This document shows positions 54,525-63,983 of a stretch of 64,000 nucleotides of DNA, piece by piece. Source of the DNA: Gammaproteobacteria bacterium (GTDB taxonomy: Bacteria; Pseudomonadota; Gammaproteobacteria; JAADGQ01); contig JAKITI010000005.1 in NCBI GenBank assembly GCA_021648145.1, positions 1-64,000 of the forward strand. Direction: 5' to 3'. Positions within the stretch are counted from its first letter, which is position 1; each line of letters opens with the position of its first letter. The notes under the pieces are model-generated. The model was not told where the DNA came from, made no database searches, and saw only the letters and a list, made by a program, of their open reading frames with translations. The position numbers and the translations under genes were made by a program.

Positions 54525-54553
54525 CACGAAATAACCTGGATAATTATTTCGTG
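54525..54553. repeat. 10-bp hairpin between ubiC and ubiA
   Basis: CACGAAATAA (54525-54534) pairs with TTATTTCGTG (54544-54553) around a nine-base loop, in the leader of ubiA. No T-run follows; it may be a processing or stability structure. Confidence 0.45.
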
Positions 54554-54560
54554 TACGTTA

Positions 54561-55127
54561 CTAAGTATGGGGTATACCAGGTAAAAAAAACTCACTTACC
54601 AACAAAGGCTGCCCCTTTAGTTTAAACACAGAGCGCCGTCCCCAAATAGTTTCAGGGGCGCACTCCAGACATGCAGTCATATCATTAAAAAAAGCAGAAG
54701 CCGAGTCACACGCAGTGATCTCGATTTCACTTCGAAACAGGCTTTTATCTGAAAACAAAACCACTCCCAGAGGTTTATCCCCCAAGTATGTCAAGTGCCG
54801 CAAAGCCCCACTCAAAGATGTCACTGGAATCACTGTTCTCGCAAAAACCCATGGTTTCCCTTGACCCAACAACAACACATGCCGCACCAAAGCCTGCTGC
54901 CGGTCGGGCAACTGCAATACCTGACGTTCACTCCACATCGGACGTTCACGACACAGCCGCACCACACGCACCTGAAACGCGCCTTGCGCTGCGCTTCTCA
55001 AGCGCTCCGTCAAAGAACCCGTATCAACCAGCCATTGCCAAAATTTATCTGGCGTTTTATGTCGTAATTCAGAGCCTACCTTGTACCATTCGGGCTCACC
55101 TGTAATGCCTCGCCTTCTACTCACCAT
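54561..55127 (-). CDS. ubiC: Chorismate pyruvate-lyase
   Basis: Splits chorismate to 4-hydroxybenzoate and pyruvate, the first step of ubiquinone synthesis. The 188 residues contain the family blocks VRVVRLCRER, RHVLLLGQGKPWVFARTVIP and LGVVLFSD, and a C-terminal RRSVFKLKGQPLLVSEFFLP with the late glutamate. The start at 55127 overlaps none; it begins three bases after the preceding transaminase stop. Confidence 0.9.
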   Translation of the reverse strand: MVSRRRGITGEPEWYKVGSELRHKTPDKFWQWLVDTGSLTERLRSAAQGAFQVRVVRLCRERPMWSERQVLQLPDRQQALVRHVLLLGQGKPWVFARTVIPVTSLSGALRHLTYLGDKPLGVVLFSDKSLFRSEIEITACDSASAFFNDMTACLECAPETIWGRRSVFKLKGQPLLVSEFFLPGIPHT

Positions 55128-55130
55128 AAA

Positions 55131-55997
55131 TCAGAGCAGTGCATTGTCTCGAATATTTTGTTTATATTCCTGATACAACGCGATCATTTGTTGCCATAAA
55201 ACACCTGGACTTCCACGGCCAACGGGTGAACCATCCAGCTCAGTCACGGGTAAAATCTCTTTAGTTGAACTGGTCAGCCAGATCTCATCTGCATCGCTCA
55301 ATGCTTGCGCTGTAAAGTCAGCTTCTTTAAACGAGATGCCATGGTTTGCTGCCAGTGTTAACACGAGGTCACGAGTAATTCCTGGGAGTAAATAGTCACT
55401 TTTAGGCGGCGTAATCAGCTCTCCACTCTTTACGATAAAGACATTACTTGCAGCGCCTTCCGTGACTTTACCATCACGAATCAAAATAGCTTCTGACGCG
55501 CCTTGATCCAGCGCTTGCTGACGCAACATAACATGACCCAGCAAAGAGATACTTTTGATATGACAGTATTTCCAGCGAATGTCCTCCTCAGTCACTGCCG
55601 CAATACCACTTTTATAAACTTCATCAGAAACAGCTTTCAATGGATTTGACATCAAAAATAGCGTGGCTGGCACATCAACAGGAAAAGCATGATCCCTCAC
55701 CGCCACACCGCGTGTCACCTGAAGATAGACTGACTGGTCTCCTCCCCCATTTTTTACAATCAACTCTGTGATTACCTTTCGCCACTGCGAAATTGATAAT
55801 GGATTATTGATTTTAACGGAACTCAAACTATCGGCTAAACGCTTCAAATGTTCATCCAGGCGAAACAAGCAACCGCCATACGCTGGAATAACTTCATAAA
55901 CACCATCACCAAAGATAAAGCCGCGATCCAATACCGAGACAGACGCTTTCTCTACGGGTAAAAATTCACCATTCAAATAGACAATTCCTGAACTCAT
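55131..55997 (-). CDS. dat: D-amino-acid transaminase (fold-type IV PLP enzyme)
   Basis: A 288-residue class IV aminotransferase, probably D-alanine transaminase. N-terminal GDGVYEVIPAYGGCLFRLDE, catalytic Lys in CHIKSISLLGHVM, and the PLP-binding EGAASNVFIVK and TSSTKEILPV are clear. IlvE or PabC relatives are alternatives, but RGVAVRDHAFP and position beside dacA favour D-amino-acid metabolism. ATG at 55997 is preferred to the preceding TTG. Confidence 0.87.
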   Translation of the reverse strand: MSSGIVYLNGEFLPVEKASVSVLDRGFIFGDGVYEVIPAYGGCLFRLDEHLKRLADSLSSVKINNPLSISQWRKVITELIVKNGGGDQSVYLQVTRGVAVRDHAFPVDVPATLFLMSNPLKAVSDEVYKSGIAAVTEEDIRWKYCHIKSISLLGHVMLRQQALDQGASEAILIRDGKVTEGAASNVFIVKSGELITPPKSDYLLPGITRDLVLTLAANHGISFKEADFTAQALSDADEIWLTSSTKEILPVTELDGSPVGRGSPGVLWQQMIALYQEYKQNIRDNALL

Positions 55998-56009
55998 CAA
56001 AAAGCTCTC

Positions 56010-57164
56010 TTATTCAAACATTAAATAAACTTCATCAATCATACGTTGAAAAAAACCACCCTCTTCAACGCCATTGAGTGCGATTAATGGCTGTGAACCT
56101 AGCTCCTGGCCATTCATTTGAATATTCACTGAACCCAGTTTTTGACCGTGTTTTACAGGGGCATAAATAAGATTATTAACACTCATTGAAGCATCAAGTT
56201 TTTTATACTGACCTCGCGGAAATGTCAGATAAAAATCATTCTCAACACCCAGCGACACCTCTTCAACTTCACCTTTCCAGACTTTAGTTTTAGTCAAACC
56301 CTCATTCGCTGAATAAAGCTTACGGGTTTCATAAAAACGAAAACTATAATTTAACAAGCGCTGACTCTCCTGAGCACGCCCCTCTTCACTGTTTGCGCCA
56401 ATCACCACAGAAATCAAACGCATGTCATTACGTTTTGCTGAAGTAATCAAGCAGTAACCTGCTGATTTTGTATGGCCGGTTTTCAGGCCATCCACCGATT
56501 TATCACGCCATAACAGTTTGTTACGATTGAATTGTTTGATTCCATTATAGCTATACTCCTTGATGGAGTACCATGAATAGTATTCAGGAAAACGTTCAAT
56601 AATCTGCTGTGTCAATTTGGCCATATCCCGAGCCGTTGTATAATGATCGTCATCGGGCAGACCCGTGCTGTTCATAAAGTTGGTATTTTCCATGCCAAAT
56701 TCACTGGAATAACCATTCATCATCGCAACGAACCCCTCTTCGCTACCGGCGACATGCTCAGCCAAAGCCACACTAGCATCATTACCTGATTGGATAATTA
56801 AACCTTTAAGCAGTTTTTCAACAGCGATTTGTTTGTTGACTTCAACAAACATTCTTGAACCTTCCATACGCCATGCTTTCTCACTGATCGTCACTGACTC
56901 ATCTAAAGTGATTTCACCTTCACGTAACTTTTCAAAAACAACCATTGCCGTCATTAGTTTGGTCAGACTTGCAGGTTCCAGTCGTGCATCTGCATTTTTT
57001 TCTGCAATCACATAACCGCTATTAAAATCTTGAACAATATAGCCGCGCGCGGCAACACTGGGAGGCTTTGGAATAATTTTAGGGATTGCAAAGGCACTAT
57101 TACAGACGATACTCAGCAAAACGACTAAGGTACAGCCGTAAATAATTGATATTTTTTGTTTCAT
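56010..57164 (-). CDS. dacA: D-alanyl-D-alanine carboxypeptidase (PBP5/6 type)
   Basis: Trims terminal D-Ala from peptidoglycan stem peptides. Signal peptide at 1-26, then the serine-peptidase motifs S66-L-T-K69, S126-G-N128 and K228-T-G230, all intact. A C-terminal beta domain and an amphipathic tail (EGGFFQRMIDEVYLMF) anchor the protein to the membrane surface. Length 384. It lies 35 bases after rlpA and ends nine bases before the transaminase gene. Confidence 0.96.
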   Translation of the reverse strand: MKQKISIIYGCTLVVLLSIVCNSAFAIPKIIPKPPSVAARGYIVQDFNSGYVIAEKNADARLEPASLTKLMTAMVVFEKLREGEITLDESVTISEKAWRMEGSRMFVEVNKQIAVEKLLKGLIIQSGNDASVALAEHVAGSEEGFVAMMNGYSSEFGMENTNFMNSTGLPDDDHYTTARDMAKLTQQIIERFPEYYSWYSIKEYSYNGIKQFNRNKLLWRDKSVDGLKTGHTKSAGYCLITSAKRNDMRLISVVIGANSEEGRAQESQRLLNYSFRFYETRKLYSANEGLTKTKVWKGEVEEVSLGVENDFYLTFPRGQYKKLDASMSVNNLIYAPVKHGQKLGSVNIQMNGQELGSQPLIALNGVEEGGFFQRMIDEVYLMFE

Positions 57165-57198
57165 TTTTTACTTTTCAGCCTATAAATTTAAATTGTAA

Positions 57199-58008
57199 TT
57201 AATCAACAATCACATGGGGTTGCTGATTAATATGAGGTCGAATGCGTGCCGCAAGTTTCAGTAATATTTCATCATTATCAACGGGACCAATACGCACCCT
57301 GTAGAGAGAGTTGTTTTTATGGATATGCACATTTGAAAAGTGCTTATTGATCAGTGATTTTTTTAATTTTTCGGCATTATTATGCTGGCTAAACGCACCC
57401 ACCTGCAAATAGATTCGAGATGCAACGGCCTCTTCTTTTGCCACAGCACGGGCACCTTGCTTTACATCAATCGCACGAACTTTGACTCGCCCTGTACCTC
57501 GATGCGCAATATCCAGCTTAGCTGCAGCTACATACGAAAGGTCAATCAAGCGGTCATCAACAAACGGACCGCGATCATTCACTTTGACGACTATTTTTTT
57601 GCCATTATCCAGATTTGTCACCTCTACATAGGTCGGTAATGGCAAGCTCTTGTGTGCCGCTGTCATACCGTACATATTATAGATTTCCCAGCTAGACGTG
57701 CGTCGCCCATGAAATTTAGAGCCATACCATGAAGCAACCCCTTCAGCAACATACCCTTGGCTGCTCTCCATTGTATAATAACGCCGATTACCAACCACAT
57801 ATGACTCAGGGTTTCCATATCGGCTTTTTGCCTCAAACTTTGGTGTTGCATCTGTAATTGATGTGACATCAACACTCTGTGGAGGTGGCCCATCTTTTTT
57901 GGTGCCAACTCCAGTGGCCACTGGAGTACTGCTACATGCACTCAAAAACAGCCCAATGCCGAGATACAATAGATAATTCAGATGAAACTGTTTTATAAAA
58001 TATTTCAC
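57199..58008 (-). CDS. rlpA: RlpA-type lytic transglycosylase lipoprotein
   Basis: A 269-residue lipoprotein (lipobox LSAC near residue 25). The double-psi beta-barrel carries GVASWYGSKFHGRRTSSWE and VVKVNDRGPFVDDRLIDLSY, with the catalytic glutamate replaced or placed at the SSWE segment as usual. A C-terminal SPOR domain (about 195-269, YLQVGAFSQHNNAEKLKKSL) binds denuded glycan strands at the septum. It lies between mltB and dacA in the elongation cluster. Confidence 0.94.
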   Translation of the reverse strand: MKYFIKQFHLNYLLYLGIGLFLSACSSTPVATGVGTKKDGPPPQSVDVTSITDATPKFEAKSRYGNPESYVVGNRRYYTMESSQGYVAEGVASWYGSKFHGRRTSSWEIYNMYGMTAAHKSLPLPTYVEVTNLDNGKKIVVKVNDRGPFVDDRLIDLSYVAAAKLDIAHRGTGRVKVRAIDVKQGARAVAKEEAVASRIYLQVGAFSQHNNAEKLKKSLINKHFSNVHIHKNNSLYRVRIGPVDNDEILLKLAARIRPHINQQPHVIVD

Positions 58009-58013
58009 TTTTG

Positions 58014-59018
58014 CTATTTTACTTTCTCTGTTTGGTTTTCACGCGCATCACGAATCGCCACTGCTAACTGATACACGGCCATGGCATAGCGCTTGCTGTG
58101 GTTATAGCGTGTAATCGTATAAAAATTTTGCAAGCCAATCCAGTACTCTGGCCCTGATTCTGCCTCATATTTTAATAGTGCTGCAGGCAGTTCATCAGAA
58201 AATTTATCACTGATGATCACACCTTTTTCTCTAAAGTATTTCAAATCATGTTTTGGTTTAATCCCTTCTTTCAGCAAAGCAAGATAACCATCGCCTTTAA
58301 CCTTCACCTGACTCACTACAGGCTGCCCCGATTGCCAACCGTGTCGCTGAAAATAACTTGCAACACTGCCAATCACATCCGCCCGATTATTCCACAAATC
58401 ACGTTTGCCATCCCCATCAAAATCAACCGCATAATGACGATAGCTGCTTGGAATAAATTGAGGTATCCCCATCGCCCCTGCATAAGAACCAACAGGCACC
58501 AAAGGATCCTGGGCTTCGTCACGCATCAATAACAAAAAATGCTCAAGCTCACTACTAAAAAATTTAGCCCGTTTTGGATAGTCAAAGCCCAGCGTAGCCA
58601 AGGCATCAATCACTCGATGCTTGCCAACATAACCACCATAACGTGTCTCAACACCAATAATGGCTGTAATAATTTCGGGTGGCACCCCATACTCTTTCTC
58701 TGCCCTTAGCAAAATTTCACTGTTTTCATTCCAAAATTTGACTCCACCCTGAGTTCGCTTTTTAGTGACAAAAATAGGCCGATATTCATGCCAGGGTTTC
58801 CCTTCAGCAGGCCGAGTCATTAACTCAATAATATCTTCACGCATCTCCACTTTTTTAAACAACTGAAGTAATTCAGTGGATTTAAAATCATGTTTATCCA
58901 CCATCAATTGCACAAAAGCCTTTACATCATCTCGCTGCTCCACAGATGCAGCTTGCAATGACGAGCCCATAGTTGCTGAGGCGACTAAAAATACTAAAGC
59001 TATTTTTTTCATTTTCAT
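58014..59018 (-). CDS. mltB: Lytic murein transglycosylase B
   Basis: Cleaves peptidoglycan glycan strands. Catalytic E124 lies in GVETRYGGYVG, followed by YPKRAKFF and PSSYRHYAVDFDGDGKRDLW; 334 residues. Unlike E. coli MltB, the leader (KIALVFLVASATMGSSLQAA) has no lipobox cysteine, so the enzyme should be soluble in the periplasm. It lies five bases upstream of rlpA and after rodA. Confidence 0.94.
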   Translation of the reverse strand: MKMKKIALVFLVASATMGSSLQAASVEQRDDVKAFVQLMVDKHDFKSTELLQLFKKVEMREDIIELMTRPAEGKPWHEYRPIFVTKKRTQGGVKFWNENSEILLRAEKEYGVPPEIITAIIGVETRYGGYVGKHRVIDALATLGFDYPKRAKFFSSELEHFLLLMRDEAQDPLVPVGSYAGAMGIPQFIPSSYRHYAVDFDGDGKRDLWNNRADVIGSVASYFQRHGWQSGQPVVSQVKVKGDGYLALLKEGIKPKHDLKYFREKGVIISDKFSDELPAALLKYEAESGPEYWIGLQNFYTITRYNHSKRYAMAVYQLAVAIRDARENQTEKVK

Positions 59019-59028
59019 CTCTAAACTA

Positions 59029-60165
59029 TTAACGAACCAGTAAACGCCTGTGCGTATGAATTGACATCAAAATACCAAATGCCGCCATCAAGGTCACCAT
59101 TGATGTTCCCCCATAACTTATCAAGGGCAGAGGAACCCCTACAACAGGCAGTAAACCTGTCACCATACCTATATTGACAAAGATGTAAACAAAAAAAGTG
59201 AGCACCAGACTCCCTGCCAGCAATCGATTAAATGAAGTTTGCGCCTGTGTGGCGATATAGAGACCACGCACAATGATAAACAGATAAAGCGCTAATAGCA
59301 GCAAAATCCCCAGCAAACCAAACTCCTCACTAAAGACTGCAAAAATAAAATCTGTTGAACGTTCCGGTAAAAATTCTAGCTGTGATTGGCTGCCATTTAA
59401 CCATCCCTTGCCATAAATACCACCCGAACCAATCGCAATTTTTGACTGAATAATATGGTAACCCGCACCCAAAGGATCATTTTGCGGATTTAAAAACGTT
59501 AACACTCGAGAACGCTGATAATCATGCATGACCATCCAGAGAACAGGTGCACAGGCAAGCGCCAGCAGAGTCATCCCACCAATTACCCGCTTTCGAATGC
59601 CTGACAAGAAAAGCACCCAGAGCCCCGCAACTGCAATCAGTAAAGAAGTTCCCAAATCAGGCTGTTTAGCAATTAATAAAGTAGGCAGTAATATCAACAA
59701 TACAGCGCCAAAAGCTCTTTTTGGTTTCGGTGGTAAAGGCCGGTCGGCTACATACCAGGCCACCATCATCGGCACTGCAATTTTCATTAATTCTGACGGT
59801 TGAAAGCGAAACAAACCAAAATTTAACCAGCGCTGAGCACCTTTACCAACCACTCCAAAAATCAGCACAGCGACCAATAAAACCACACCCACACCAAATA
59901 TCCACGGAGCCCAGCGCTGAAATTGATAAGGGTTGATCTGAGCAACGAAAATCATCGCAGCAAAAGCCAAACCTAAGCGCACCCCTTGCCTCTCGATAGA
60001 CTCTATATCTTGCCCACTTGCACTATAGAGCACAAACAAGCCCGTAATTGACAAAAGCAGCAGCCCCAAAGTCAATGGCCAATCCAAATGTAATCGTGCA
60101 GCGAACCAGCGGCTGCTCGCACTACCACTCCAGTATGAGTGCGATTCAAAATTCATGTTTGCCAT
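59029..60165 (-). CDS. rodA: Rod-shape-determining protein RodA
   Basis: SEDS-family glycan polymerase of the elongasome, with about ten membrane helices in 378 residues. FGLFRFQPSELMKIAVPM, PDLGTSLLIAVAGLWVLFLS and the C-terminal PLISYGGTSMVTLMAAFG are diagnostic; the Asp in PDLGTS and the QSQLEFLPERSTDFIFAVF loop are present. It lies 15 bases after mrdA. Confidence 0.97.
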   Translation of the reverse strand: MANMNFESHSYWSGSASSRWFAARLHLDWPLTLGLLLLSITGLFVLYSASGQDIESIERQGVRLGLAFAAMIFVAQINPYQFQRWAPWIFGVGVVLLVAVLIFGVVGKGAQRWLNFGLFRFQPSELMKIAVPMMVAWYVADRPLPPKPKRAFGAVLLILLPTLLIAKQPDLGTSLLIAVAGLWVLFLSGIRKRVIGGMTLLALACAPVLWMVMHDYQRSRVLTFLNPQNDPLGAGYHIIQSKIAIGSGGIYGKGWLNGSQSQLEFLPERSTDFIFAVFSEEFGLLGILLLLALYLFIIVRGLYIATQAQTSFNRLLAGSLVLTFFVYIFVNIGMVTGLLPVVGVPLPLISYGGTSMVTLMAAFGILMSIHTHRRLLVR

Positions 60166-60180
60166 ATTATGCTGCCATCA

Positions 60181-62013
60181 CTATTTTTTTAAATAAGCAT
60201 CCATCACCCGCCGGGCAATCGGCGCTGCCACGCCACCACCACTGCCACCATTTTCAACGACAACAGCAATAGCAATCTGTGGGTCATCAATAGGTGCGAA
60301 GGCAATAAACAGCGCATGGTCACGCAACCTTTCTGCAATATCCTCTTTAACATACACCTCACCTTGTTTGATACCGAAAACCTGTGCTGTTCCTGTTTTC
60401 CCTGCAATATCATATGTTAAGTTACGAGAAATTTTGTATGCACTTCCAGATGGACTGTGTACGACACTGCGCATGGCTGAAATAATATAGTCCATATTAC
60501 CTTCATCAATATCAGCAATTTTATGCAATAACTCTGGCGGTTTAACAATTGGAGCCATTCGACCTGCGACCGAAGTTGATGCAACAATATACGGCTTCAT
60601 TTGAATACCATGGTTCGCCAGTGCCGCTGTTGATGAGGCTAATTGCAATGGTGTTGATAACATGAACCCCTGACCAATTCCTGTAATCAAAGTTTCCCCT
60701 GGAAACCAGATACGCTGGCGTTTATCTCGCTTCCATTGCCTTGATGGCATTAAACCACTTAACTCGCCACTAATATCAACTTCTGTAAGCAAACCAAAAC
60801 CAAACTGCTTCATAAAAGGTGAGATACGATCAATCCCTAGACGTAAGGCTAAATCATAGAAATAAACATCACACGATTCGCGAATAGATTTTTTTAGTGA
60901 GGTCATGCCATGACCCGTTTTTTTCCAGTCACGATAACGGTGATCATCCCCCTCCAGAGAGAACCAACCCGGACAAAACACCTCCTGCTGTGCTTCATTA
61001 AACTCTAGCCCTGCCAAACCAATAAATGGCTTAATAGTTGAGCCTGGTGGATAACGGCCTAGTAAAGCGCGATTAAAAAGTGGGCGATCAAGCGACTCAA
61101 GCAGCGCTCTATATTCAGCATGGCCAAACCCGGCGACATACTGATTTGGATCGTAACTAGGCGTGCTGACAAAAGCCAGAATTTCACCCGTTTTTGGCTT
61201 AATAGCCACGACAGCACCCCGATGCTTACCCAGCGCCTCGCTTGCGACTATCTGCAAGCCAATATCAATAGTCAGGTTAAGGCTGTCACCTGCAACGGGC
61301 ACTTTACGCTCAATAACATGCAAAACACGCCCTTGAACGTTAGTCTCTACTTTTTCATAGCCCACCTGGCCATGCAATTGCTTTTCGTAATACTTTTCAA
61401 CACCCGTTTTACCAATATGATTTGTTGCGCTGTAATTGGATACATCAATCGTTTTCTGCTCTTTTTGATTAATGCGGGCAACATACCCCAGCACATGGGT
61501 TGTCAATAAACCATGAGGGTAATGGCGCACCAGACGCGCTTTAATCGTTACACCTGGGAAGCGATACCCTGTGACTGCAAATTTTGCAACTTCTTCATCC
61601 GTAAGCCAGTAACGCAAAGGCACGCTGTCAAAGCGACGTTGTCGTTTCAAATCACGACGAAAACGCTCTACATCAGCATCGCTAATTGCAATGATACTGC
61701 GCAATTCAACCAGCATCACCTCTAGGTCACTAATCTTTTCGGGGATAACCTCCAGTATAAATGAGGTTTGATTTTGTGCCAGAATGATACCGTTGCGGTC
61801 ATAAATCAAGCCACGAGTCGGCGCGATGGGAATAATTTTCACGCGATTATTCTCTGCCTGTGTTGTGTAATGTTCGTAGTCCACCACCTGCAAATAGACC
61901 AACCGCCCAAAGATGACTGACACCAAAGCTCCCACCAATACTAAAGCAGCGGCCGATCGGCTGTTAAATTTGCGGCTTTCCCGAATATGATCTTTGATAT
62001 CACGACGTGACAT
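60181..62013 (-). CDS. mrdA: Penicillin-binding protein 2
   Basis: Elongation-specific class B transpeptidase. A membrane anchor (AALVLVGALVSVIFGRLVYL) is followed by the dimerisation domain and the transpeptidase domain with PPGSTIKPFIGLAG (SxxK), RESCDVYFYDLA (SxC/D) and the KTGT in AGKTGTAQVF. ATG at 62013 (MSRRDIKDHI) with AGGG upstream gives 610 residues; an in-frame start 35 codons earlier has no such leader. It heads mrdA-rodA-mltB-rlpA-dacA. mreBCD is not in the window. Confidence 0.96.
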   Translation of the reverse strand: MSRRDIKDHIRESRKFNSRSAAALVLVGALVSVIFGRLVYLQVVDYEHYTTQAENNRVKIIPIAPTRGLIYDRNGIILAQNQTSFILEVIPEKISDLEVMLVELRSIIAISDADVERFRRDLKRQRRFDSVPLRYWLTDEEVAKFAVTGYRFPGVTIKARLVRHYPHGLLTTHVLGYVARINQKEQKTIDVSNYSATNHIGKTGVEKYYEKQLHGQVGYEKVETNVQGRVLHVIERKVPVAGDSLNLTIDIGLQIVASEALGKHRGAVVAIKPKTGEILAFVSTPSYDPNQYVAGFGHAEYRALLESLDRPLFNRALLGRYPPGSTIKPFIGLAGLEFNEAQQEVFCPGWFSLEGDDHRYRDWKKTGHGMTSLKKSIRESCDVYFYDLALRLGIDRISPFMKQFGFGLLTEVDISGELSGLMPSRQWKRDKRQRIWFPGETLITGIGQGFMLSTPLQLASSTAALANHGIQMKPYIVASTSVAGRMAPIVKPPELLHKIADIDEGNMDYIISAMRSVVHSPSGSAYKISRNLTYDIAGKTGTAQVFGIKQGEVYVKEDIAERLRDHALFIAFAPIDDPQIAIAVVVENGGSGGGVAAPIARRVMDAYLKK

Positions 62014-62213
62014 AAAATTACCCTGAATCCGTATCTTCAAATTCAATATTATCTGAATAAACCCTTTATTTACAGCCTGATTTTCACTCACAAGACCGGA
62101 GAAGAGCCGTTTGTACAAGCCTTCTCGATCAAAAATAACAGGTCATTCTTGATCACACCCCCAAAGCATTGTTACGCTGCCAACAATTAAAATTTCTATA
62201 GATACAAGTTTAT

Positions 62214-63983
62214 ATGGTTTCCAGGATTTTACGTTGCATGCGCCCACTGTTTTTTCTTGTATTATTTACGTTGATACTGACACTGGCGCTACGCTGGGTG
62301 ATACAGACACAATTTGAAATTGAACTGGATCATGCCTTTTGGTATCGAGATTTTATTGGCAATTTAGTTGTCACATTGCTGTGCTATGTCATCAGTGGCA
62401 CAGCAACACGAGCGGTGATCCTCTCTTCACTGTTAATTATCGGGTTCCAGCTCAGTAACGCTGGCAAACAGGTGGTACTTGGCACGCCAATCAGTCCCGA
62501 CGATTTCATTCAGATACGCAATCTATTTTGGTTATGGCAGGGCTGGATATTATGGGGCACTGTCGCTATCGTAGCCCTGCCTGCTCTGGCTTTACTGATG
62601 CTGATAAGTTGGCGTAAATGGAGTACTTGGCTAACATTTTCGGTGCTCATCATTGGCATCTCAATCATCGGCCAGTACCGCAGTGAAACACGGGATTGGC
62701 TCGACTTAGAATTCGGCCACTCGGTTTGGAATCAGCCAGAAAATTACCGAAAACGCGGCTTGGTACTGCATATAACACAAGAAGCGATAAGGGCTTGGGC
62801 CAAGGTTAATGACATCCCGACACAACAAGAGATTGCCGCTATAACACGCCCAACCACACCATCACCCACCGCCAAAGCAAATAAACGAAACGTTCATTAC
62901 GTAGTGCTTGAATCGTTCTTCGACCCCAACACTCTTGGCAAAACTCTGGTTCCAAAAGACCCACTACCTAAAGCGTTCCATGATCTCTGGCAACAGACGG
63001 GGCAAAGCACAATACTTTCACCCGTCTGGGGCGGTTATACAGCAAACGCTGAATTTGAAGCGCTGTGCGGTTTCCCAATTACGGAAGACGCGGTATTTTT
63101 TGAGGGGTGGCTGCGCCAAAAAGCGCCCTGTTTGCCGCGTGTATTGTCCGAAGCTGGTTATCAAACAATCGCATCCCATCCCAATGTTGCTGGTTTTTGG
63201 AACAGAACCTTGGCATATCAGCTAGTCGGTTTTGAACAGTACTGGGATAAACGCCAGTTTGATCTCTCCGATCAAGTAGGCGGCATACTGCTGGATCATA
63301 GCTTCTATCAACAAATTTTTGCAAAAATAGCGCGCGACGATTCTCGCCCTGTTTTTAACTACATGCTGACATACCATGGTCACCTGCCTTTTCCAAGCAA
63401 TGAGCAGTATCCAGAAATCATTCCTAGTGGTGAAGCATCACCACTGCTACGCGGTTTTCTCAACCACATGTACTACAAGTCTCGAGATTTGATGACCATG
63501 CTGGATGATCTAAGGCGACAAGATCCTGATAGCTTAATTATTATATTTGGTGATCATTTGCCATTTCTTGGCCCAAATCATGAGACTTATGTCGCGGCAG
63601 GTAAGCTAGCTCAACGTCGAGATCAATTTACAGCAGAGATGTTTTCTTATTTGGTGAGTACCCCGTTGATTGTAATTGATGGGAAAAGAGGCCCACTCAA
63701 TCTTGGACAACTCCCGTTGTATCGACTGCCCGACCTGGTGCTGCAATTGTTAGGCATCGGTGAATATAAAATGCTGCACTGGACCGAGAACCCTGAGAAT
63801 GAAATCATCAGACCTTTGCCCGGTATGCATGTCGTGATTAAAGACGGCATAGCGATTATCTGTCGTCCAGAAACCAAGAATCCCGATTGCAAAAATAGCC
63901 GAGAGTGGGTGGGTGACATGACCATCATTTCCCGGGACGTGTTCAGTGGAGATCAGCACAGCCTGAATTCCTCTTCGGACTGA
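62214..63983 (+). CDS. LTA-synthase/OpgB-like membrane sulfatase-fold enzyme
   Basis: A 589-residue protein with an N-terminal membrane domain of about five helices (about 10-155) and a periplasmic alkaline-phosphatase-fold domain (about 225-530). Metal-site E233 in VVLESFFDP, nucleophile T276 in WGGYTANAEFEALCG and IIFGDHLPF fit phosphoglycerol transferases of the LtaS/OpgB group. It could add a phosphorylated group to glucans, lipids or LPS; substrate is not known. It stands divergently from mrdA with a 200-base gap. The start ATG lacks a good ribosome-binding site; an ATG eight codons on is possible. Confidence 0.85.
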   Translation: MVSRILRCMRPLFFLVLFTLILTLALRWVIQTQFEIELDHAFWYRDFIGNLVVTLLCYVISGTATRAVILSSLLIIGFQLSNAGKQVVLGTPISPDDFIQIRNLFWLWQGWILWGTVAIVALPALALLMLISWRKWSTWLTFSVLIIGISIIGQYRSETRDWLDLEFGHSVWNQPENYRKRGLVLHITQEAIRAWAKVNDIPTQQEIAAITRPTTPSPTAKANKRNVHYVVLESFFDPNTLGKTLVPKDPLPKAFHDLWQQTGQSTILSPVWGGYTANAEFEALCGFPITEDAVFFEGWLRQKAPCLPRVLSEAGYQTIASHPNVAGFWNRTLAYQLVGFEQYWDKRQFDLSDQVGGILLDHSFYQQIFAKIARDDSRPVFNYMLTYHGHLPFPSNEQYPEIIPSGEASPLLRGFLNHMYYKSRDLMTMLDDLRRQDPDSLIIIFGDHLPFLGPNHETYVAAGKLAQRRDQFTAEMFSYLVSTPLIVIDGKRGPLNLGQLPLYRLPDLVLQLLGIGEYKMLHWTENPENEIIRPLPGMHVVIKDGIAIICRPETKNPDCKNSREWVGDMTIISRDVFSGDQHSLNSSSD

